Assembly: GCA_947311265.1 (NCBI GenBank)
Contig: CAMZKQ010000266.1
Span: forward strand, 1 to 13,351
Direction of reading: 5' to 3'
From: an uncultured Chlorobiota bacterium
Lineage (GTDB): Bacteria > Bacteroidota > Bacteroidia > Bacteroidales > JAADGE01
Length of the DNA stretch: 13,351 nt
The notes beneath the pieces were generated by a model. It made no database searches. It was not told the origin of the DNA and worked only from the letters and a program-made list of their open reading frames with translations. The position numbers were made by a program, and so were the translations under genes. Shown in pieces: positions 9,441-13,351 of the stretch; within the stretch, counting starts at the first letter, position 1, and each line of letters begins with the position of its first letter.

Positions 9441-9470
9441 TTGGCAAGCGAAAAATATTAATTACTTTTG
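9441..9470 (+). promoter_or_regulatory. Probable promoter of the symporter gene
   Basis: TACTTTTG at 9463-9470 is an exact TAnnTTTG box. The upstream element is weak: TTGG at 9441-9444 with an 18-nt spacer. Transcription would start near 9477, about 25 nt before the ATG at 9502. No clear operator repeat was seen between this promoter and the divergent one. Confidence 0.55.
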
Positions 9471-9501
9471 AACTCTTGCACTTTTTGAGCATCTATATAT
9501 T

Positions 9502-10941
9502 ATGAATTTAAAAATGAATCTGCACTGGCAAATACTTATTGCCATTGTATTGTCTGTAATTCTTGGAGTAGCTTCGCCAACAAAATACCAATTGACTGAC
9601 GAGGATTATGAAACTTTTTTATCCGAAATAAAGAAAGGTGAAAAAACGCATGAAAAGACCTTGAAGTTACAAGCACTTGCTGGGCGAAATCCGTATAGTG
9701 AAACGCTGTTTTTACGCTTAGCCACCCAGCTTTACGAAGCACCACTGCCTGTAAAAATAAAAAAAAGTTTACTCAAAAATGCTTGGCATAATCCGCTAGT
9801 CAATTTTTTTTATATTATCGGACAGCTTTTTATTAAAGCCCTTAAAATGGTGATTGTACCACTGATTTTGAGCTCTATTATTTCGGGAATTGCAGGGGTG
9901 GGGTCGGCAGGTAATTTAGGGCGGATTGGGCTGAAAACATTTGTTTACTACCTTACATCTAGCACCTTAGCTATTATTGTAGGGCTATTTTTTGTAAACC
10001 TTATACAGCCTGGTGTGGGGACAAATATTGAAGCCCCTGAAAAGGTGGAGGGGCTAAATTCGGCAAGGGAAGGCTTTGGCGATATTTTGTATAAAATAAT
10101 TCCTGAAAATATTTTTTCGGCATTCGCCAAGCAAGATATGTTAGCCATTATCTTTTTTGCCTTACTTTTTGGCTTTTTTATTACAAAATCTAGCTTTAAA
10201 AATAGGGAGTTTCTTACTCGATTTTTTGATTCTTTTTTTGAAGTGATGATGAAAATTACAGTGTTTATAATTGCATTTACCCCCTTAGGAATTATCGGGC
10301 TTATAGCCAGAACGGTAGCGGAGCAGGCAGGGGACCCCGAAAAATTAGCCACCTTGGCACAAGGTTTGGGCTACTACGCTTTGGCGGTCATTGGGGCATT
10401 GCTATTTCATGCAGTCATTAGCCTGCCGGCTATTTTAAAACTGATTTCTAATGTAAGCCCTAAAAAACATTTTCTTGCAATGCGTTCTGCATTAATGACG
10501 GCATTTTCTACTTCCTCGTCCAATGCAACACTTTCAGTAACCATGAGTTCTGTAGAAAATAATGCAGGAGTATCTCGCAAAGTTGCAGGCTTTACTTTGC
10601 CCCTTGGGGCAACTGTGAATATGGACGGTACTGCCCTGTACGAGTGTGTTGCAGCTATTTTTATTGCACAAGCCTACGGCATAGATTTATCTATTTCGGA
10701 GCAAGTTATTATTGTTGTAACCGCACTTCTTGCCTCAATTGGTGCTGCTGGGATACCAATGGCAGGTTTGGTTATGATTTCTGTAATTCTTGTAGCGGTA
10801 GATTTGCCCTTGGAGGGCATTGGGCTAATTATTGCAGTGGACAGGATTTTAGATATGTTCCGAACCGCAGTAAATGTATGGAGCGATAGCTGCGGAGCAG
10901 TTGTTATTGCCAAATCGGAAGGCGAGAAGTTATTGGTGTAG
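9502..10941 (+). CDS. Dicarboxylate/amino acid:cation symporter (DAACS, GltP/GltPh-like)
   Basis: A 479-residue inner-membrane secondary transporter that probably imports glutamate, aspartate or C4-dicarboxylates with Na+ or H+. Family motifs are all present. The HP1 serine-rich tip is STSSSN (336-341). The unwound TM7 motif NMDGT (373-377) supplies cation ligands. The HP2 tip is GAAGIPMAG (414-422). TM8 has DMFRTAVNV (451-459) and D462. By comparison with GltPh, D451 would bind the substrate amino group and R454 the side-chain carboxylate, favouring acidic amino acids. Odd: residues ~27-95, between TM1 and TM2, are a charged hydrophilic insertion (YETFLSEIKKGEKTHEKTLK and more) that GltPh lacks. 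The start could also be the second ATG (Met5, base 9514). It stands alone on the plus strand, with its promoter at 9441-9470 and convergent genes 42 bp downstream. Confidence 0.95.
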   Translation: MNLKMNLHWQILIAIVLSVILGVASPTKYQLTDEDYETFLSEIKKGEKTHEKTLKLQALAGRNPYSETLFLRLATQLYEAPLPVKIKKSLLKNAWHNPLVNFFYIIGQLFIKALKMVIVPLILSSIISGIAGVGSAGNLGRIGLKTFVYYLTSSTLAIIVGLFFVNLIQPGVGTNIEAPEKVEGLNSAREGFGDILYKIIPENIFSAFAKQDMLAIIFFALLFGFFITKSSFKNREFLTRFFDSFFEVMMKITVFIIAFTPLGIIGLIARTVAEQAGDPEKLATLAQGLGYYALAVIGALLFHAVISLPAILKLISNVSPKKHFLAMRSALMTAFSTSSSNATLSVTMSSVENNAGVSRKVAGFTLPLGATVNMDGTALYECVAAIFIAQAYGIDLSISEQVIIVVTALLASIGAAGIPMAGLVMISVILVAVDLPLEGIGLIIAVDRILDMFRTAVNVWSDSCGAVVIAKSEGEKLLV

Positions 10942-10983
10942 TTTTTTTTATAAATACCTAAAATTACAAATAGGATTTAGACC

Positions 10984-11832
10984 TTATTTAGCTTTCCAAG
11001 TGCTTTTTATATGAAATATTAACAAGTTAGTTTTACCATCTTCTTTTATAACAGTAGTTATTTTTTTGTCCGATAAGTTTAGCAAATACGTATAATTATT
11101 CCCTACGTCGCTAACAACATTTAGCTTCCATGTCCCCAGCTCTTCATCGTAAGATTTAGAGTTTATAAAGTAAGTTGAACTTGCAGTTTCCGTACTGTGT
11201 TTTATTTGAGTAACTTCTGCATTAATTTTAAAAAGGGTGGCTGAGTTTTCCGAGCTAATCACATTTATTTTTTTGTCGATATAATTGGCATATTGGCTTT
11301 TATTTGTGCTTATATTGAGGTTGGAAATATCGGGTTTTGCTATTTTTTTATGCCCTGATTTTTGCTCTGTTTTAGACTTTGCTATAGAGTGTGCAATAAC
11401 TAGCCCATAGTAGCCTGCCGATTTGCCCTGTTCGAACTCATTAGCAAATATTTTTATTAAATATTTTTTTGTCGAATCGGGAATTACCTTGGCAGTGGCA
11501 AAATTATCTTCAGAGTCATCTTCGGTAATATATTTCCATTTTTCAGGAATATCTTTATAGATTTTTATATCTAAATCTTTAATTTCATCGCCCCCAAATG
11601 CCATTATAATGTACTCATAACCAGTAGTTAAGTAGCGTTGAAGAGATTTGCTCGCCAAAGTATCCGACAACATATTATATTCAAGATGTACCACTTCCAA
11701 GCCTTTTTCTTCTATTGCCTTAGTTACAAGGAAGCCACTGTTATAGACTTTTTGTACAGAGGTTTGCCCTATTGTATTAGTTGTTAGTAATGTAAAAAAA
11801 AGTAATATAATTGATATTTTTAAATGCTTCAT
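10984..11832 (-). CDS. Exported two-domain protein of unknown function (paralogue of 11835-12290)
   Basis: 282 residues with a signal peptide (1-23, ending IGQ). Domain A (about 24-150) matches the neighbouring protein along its whole length. Shared landmarks are a KAIEEKG / KALEEEG helix, a hydrophobic strand with aromatic residues, IKDLDIKIYK / ILDLDIELYV, a W two to three residues later, P..(T)..Y-I-I repeats, and a closing YGLVIAHS / FGLIISDT. The pattern resembles a small beta-sandwich of the pre-peptidase C-terminal type, but that is inference. Domain B (about 165-282) is unique to this copy: a Ser/Asn/Lys-rich linker, then strands ending in SSTYFINS, WKLNVVSD, YTYLLNLSDKKITTVI and LLIFHIKSTW. 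I do not recognise domain B. It starts 2 bp after the stop of the upstream paralogue, indicating translational coupling. No convincing terminator follows. Confidence 0.75.
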   Translation of the reverse strand: MKHLKISIILLFFTLLTTNTIGQTSVQKVYNSGFLVTKAIEEKGLEVVHLEYNMLSDTLASKSLQRYLTTGYEYIIMAFGGDEIKDLDIKIYKDIPEKWKYITEDDSEDNFATAKVIPDSTKKYLIKIFANEFEQGKSAGYYGLVIAHSIAKSKTEQKSGHKKIAKPDISNLNISTNKSQYANYIDKKINVISSENSATLFKINAEVTQIKHSTETASSTYFINSKSYDEELGTWKLNVVSDVGNNYTYLLNLSDKKITTVIKEDGKTNLLIFHIKSTWKAK

Positions 11833-11834
11833 AA

Positions 11835-12290
11835 TTATTTTTTTTGAGTATCCGAGATAATTAAACCAAAATGTGAGGCCGTATAATCACTATTAAACTC
11901 CTTGCCTTTTATTAAAATTCCGTAATAAGCTGTTTTTTCAGGCGTAAATGAAAAGTAAGCATCGTTTGCCGAAGTTATATCCGATTTTATTTTGCTCCAT
12001 TCGCCCTCTTTTTTAACATATAACTCAATATCCAAATCTAAAATACGGCTACTACTAAGTGCGTAAAAATAATAGGTTTTAGAGGCATATAGAGTTTCGT
12101 AAATCGCTTTATCAGAATCTTTATAAACAATATCAAAACTAATATTCACAATTGATTTGCCTTCCTCTTCAAGTGCCTTTACTTTAGCATCGCCTTCGCT
12201 TATGATAGTAGTCATTGACGTTTGGGCAAATCCTGTAAATGCTTTTAGCAAGAAAAAGCAAATGAAAATATATTTTGTTAGGTGTTTCAT
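11835..12290 (-). CDS. Small exported protein of unknown function (paralogue of 10984-11832)
   Basis: 151 residues with a signal peptide (1-23, ending FAQ) and one globular domain. The segment KALEEEGKSIVNISFD (38-53) is followed by ASKTYYFYAL, RILDLDIELYV (82-92), GEWSKI, FSFTPEKTAYYGILI (113-127) and FGLIIS (141-146). The DLDI(E/K)xY motif and the preceding helix are shared with the next gene, so the two arose by duplication. No catalytic or metal-binding set is visible. The layout suggests a periplasmic or secreted beta-sandwich. It is first in a two-gene minus-strand unit. The strong terminator of the SrfC-like gene lies 38 bp upstream, so it should have its own promoter, but only a weak candidate (12321-12328) is seen there. 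I do not know its function. Confidence 0.75.
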   Translation of the reverse strand: MKHLTKYIFICFFLLKAFTGFAQTSMTTIISEGDAKVKALEEEGKSIVNISFDIVYKDSDKAIYETLYASKTYYFYALSSSRILDLDIELYVKKEGEWSKIKSDITSANDAYFSFTPEKTAYYGILIKGKEFNSDYTASHFGLIISDTQKK

Positions 12291-12327
12291 AATCGGTAAA
12301 TTAAGGTTCTACTTATAGCTCAAAATG

Positions 12328-12360
12328 AAAAAACCGCACTCTAATAAAGTGCGGTTTTTT
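12328..12360. terminator. Strong symmetrical terminator after the SrfC-like gene
   Basis: A perfect 13-bp inverted repeat (12328-12340 with 12348-12360), made of AAAAAACCGCACT and its complement, with a 7-nt loop. Read on the minus strand it ends in six T, so it should end transcripts of the SrfC-like gene and separate them from the exported pair. Its A tract is one flank of the 66-bp tandem duplication immediately beside it. Confidence 0.9.
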
Positions 12361-12492
12361 CCCTTGCATTTTAATTGCCAACACGCTGAATAAGTGTGCC
12401 TAATTTGGCATCAGCTTCGGCTTTTTCCCTTGCATTTTAATTGCCAACACGCTGAATAAGTGTGCCTAATTTGGCATCAGCTTCGGCTTTTT
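12356..12492. repeat. 66-bp tandem duplication covering the 3' end of the SrfC-like gene
   Basis: Bases 12356-12426 recur without a mismatch at 12422-12492 (71 matching bases, 66-bp period, 5-bp T overlap at the junction). The right-hand copy holds the last ~18 codons and the stop of the SrfC-like gene. The left-hand copy repeats the same codons and stop downstream of the real stop, in the same frame, as untranslated sequence. Perfect identity implies a very recent event, or an assembly artefact. Confidence 0.95.
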
Positions 12493-13351
12493 CGGCATCT
12501 TTTACTTTTTCTTCAAAATAAACATTGCTTTCAAAAGAATTTCGCATACCCGCAGTCCACTCAACAAAGTAGCGTTCGCCGGGGAACTCAATGCCCAAAA
12601 GCAGCTCTTTTTTCGAGGGGGCTTTTATGTTATTATCCGTAAAGATAGGGGAGGCATCTGTCTTTTTTGCCTTTGGGCGATCTGCCTCTGGCAGATATTT
12701 CCAACCCAGTGTATTTACAAAATCATTCATAATATTTGCCGATATGCGGGCTACAATATCAATATTTCCAGTTAATTGGAAATTTTCAACATGCTCACGA
12801 GCAGTATCTGCAATTATTTTTTTCAGATTTACACGGTTTTTATTTTTATCCAATTCTCGGATAACCAAATCCGCAATTTTTTTGGTCAAGCCTAAATTAA
12901 GTAAAATATCTTCCGATCTTAAGTACTCAATATGCTCCAACCATTTTCCGATAAGGTTTTCAGCAAAAATATAGGCTCTATCCCTTACTTCTTCGGGGTT
13001 GTCGGCATCATTTTTGGCTTCGGTTAAAGCCCGAATATCCACACCACTTTCGTTTAGAATTTCGGCAAGGGCAGCATTGTCGTCAATCCCAAAAAACTCT
13101 TTGAGTTTTCCTAAGATGCTGTCTGCTTCTTCACCGTCCTCAATATCAATAAATTGCGAAAGCATTTCTATTAAATCTACTGTAACTGTTTTTCTGCCGG
13201 TATCTGCTTTTTTGGTTTGCGTTTCGTCGATGTCAATTTGCTTGCTCATCATCAAATCAAAATAAATTTTCCACGACAGGTCGTCCGAAATAACGAGCCT
13301 ATCAATAAAATTACCGAAAGTGTTTTTGTCTTTTTGCATTTTCATTAAGCC
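12437..13351 (-). CDS. SrfC-like putative virulence factor, C-terminal part (5' partial)
   Basis: At least 304 residues; the frame stays open to the right edge (two codons before the ATG at 13345), so this is most likely the C-terminal part of a longer protein. Numbering from that Met: the first third is helical and acidic (NFIDRLVISDDLSWKIYFDL, then an ~40-115 region rich in D and E). Toward the end come RISANIMNDFVNTLGWKYLP (about 205-224) with ADRP just after, FPGERYFVEWTAGM (about 257-270) and AKLGTLIQRV (about 291-300). This order, an 'indFv..LG ... RP' segment, then 'YPG..Y..W' and a final 'LG.I(L)', recalls the C-terminal end of SrfC, whose N-terminal part has a GTPase-like P-loop region. 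That part would lie outside the window. SrfC proteins usually sit with SrfB/SrfA. No secretion signal or membrane helix is visible. The family call rests on recalled motifs, not on a search. Confidence 0.6.
   Translation of the reverse strand, partial: GLMKMQKDKNTFGNFIDRLVISDDLSWKIYFDLMMSKQIDIDETQTKKADTGRKTVTVDLIEMLSQFIDIEDGEEADSILGKLKEFFGIDDNAALAEILNESGVDIRALTEAKNDADNPEEVRDRAYIFAENLIGKWLEHIEYLRSEDILLNLGLTKKIADLVIRELDKNKNRVNLKKIIADTAREHVENFQLTGNIDIVARISANIMNDFVNTLGWKYLPEADRPKAKKTDASPIFTDNNIKAPSKKELLLGIEFPGERYFVEWTAGMRNSFESNVYFEEKVKDAEKAEADAKLGTLIQRVGN

Noticed and set aside
10952..10978. Possible terminator between the symporter gene and the convergent exported pair
   Set aside because: A weak 8-bp AT-rich hairpin with a bulged A and no T run after it on either strand.
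12321..12328. Possible minus-strand promoter box for the exported pair (TCATTTTG)
   Set aside because: One mismatch in the TAnnTTTG box, and no TTTG element at the expected distance upstream.

Overview
The window is AT-rich, gene-dense DNA from a member of the Bacteroidota. Several signs agree on this. There are promoters of the TTTG-N19/20-TAnnTTTG type instead of -35/-10 boxes. Genes show no clear Shine-Dalgarno sequences. Short secreted proteins and lipoproteins begin MK..., and a TPR-PAS histidine kinase is present. The order within the phylum cannot be fixed from the sequence alone.

Layout. (1) Positions 1-4883, plus strand: a signalling pair. The first gene is cut by the left edge and encodes a receiver-kinase-receiver hybrid. 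It is followed 27 bp later by a membrane sensor kinase with a TPR periplasmic region, two PAS domains and no receiver of its own. (2) Positions 4913-5768: a tRNA-Lys(UUU) with its own promoter and terminator, then a small lipoprotein gene and a symmetrical terminator shared with the convergent genes. (3) Positions 5773-8244, minus strand: a tight three-gene run made of a secreted, membrane-anchored DUF3999-like protein, a SpoU/TrmH-type RNA methyltransferase and an RluD-type pseudouridine synthase. (4) Positions 8337-9325, minus strand: two adjacent, probably paralogous lipoproteins. (5) Positions 9502-10941, plus strand: a glutamate/aspartate-type (DAACS) symporter with an unusual hydrophilic insertion after its first membrane helix. 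(6) Positions 10984-12290, minus strand: two adjacent paralogous exported proteins of unknown function, one carrying an extra C-terminal domain. (7) Position 12437 to the right edge, minus strand: the C-terminal part of a protein resembling the putative virulence factor SrfC. Its last 22 codons or so have been tandemly duplicated downstream (66-bp period).

Functional reading. The two kinases probably work together: the receiver-less sensor could pass phosphate to the receivers of its neighbour. The rRNA-modification pair, tRNA gene and symporter are housekeeping genes. The least understood parts are the exported paralogue pair (10984-12290) and the adjacent SrfC-like gene, whose remaining locus lies beyond the right edge. 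No mobile element, CRISPR array or rRNA gene is visible.
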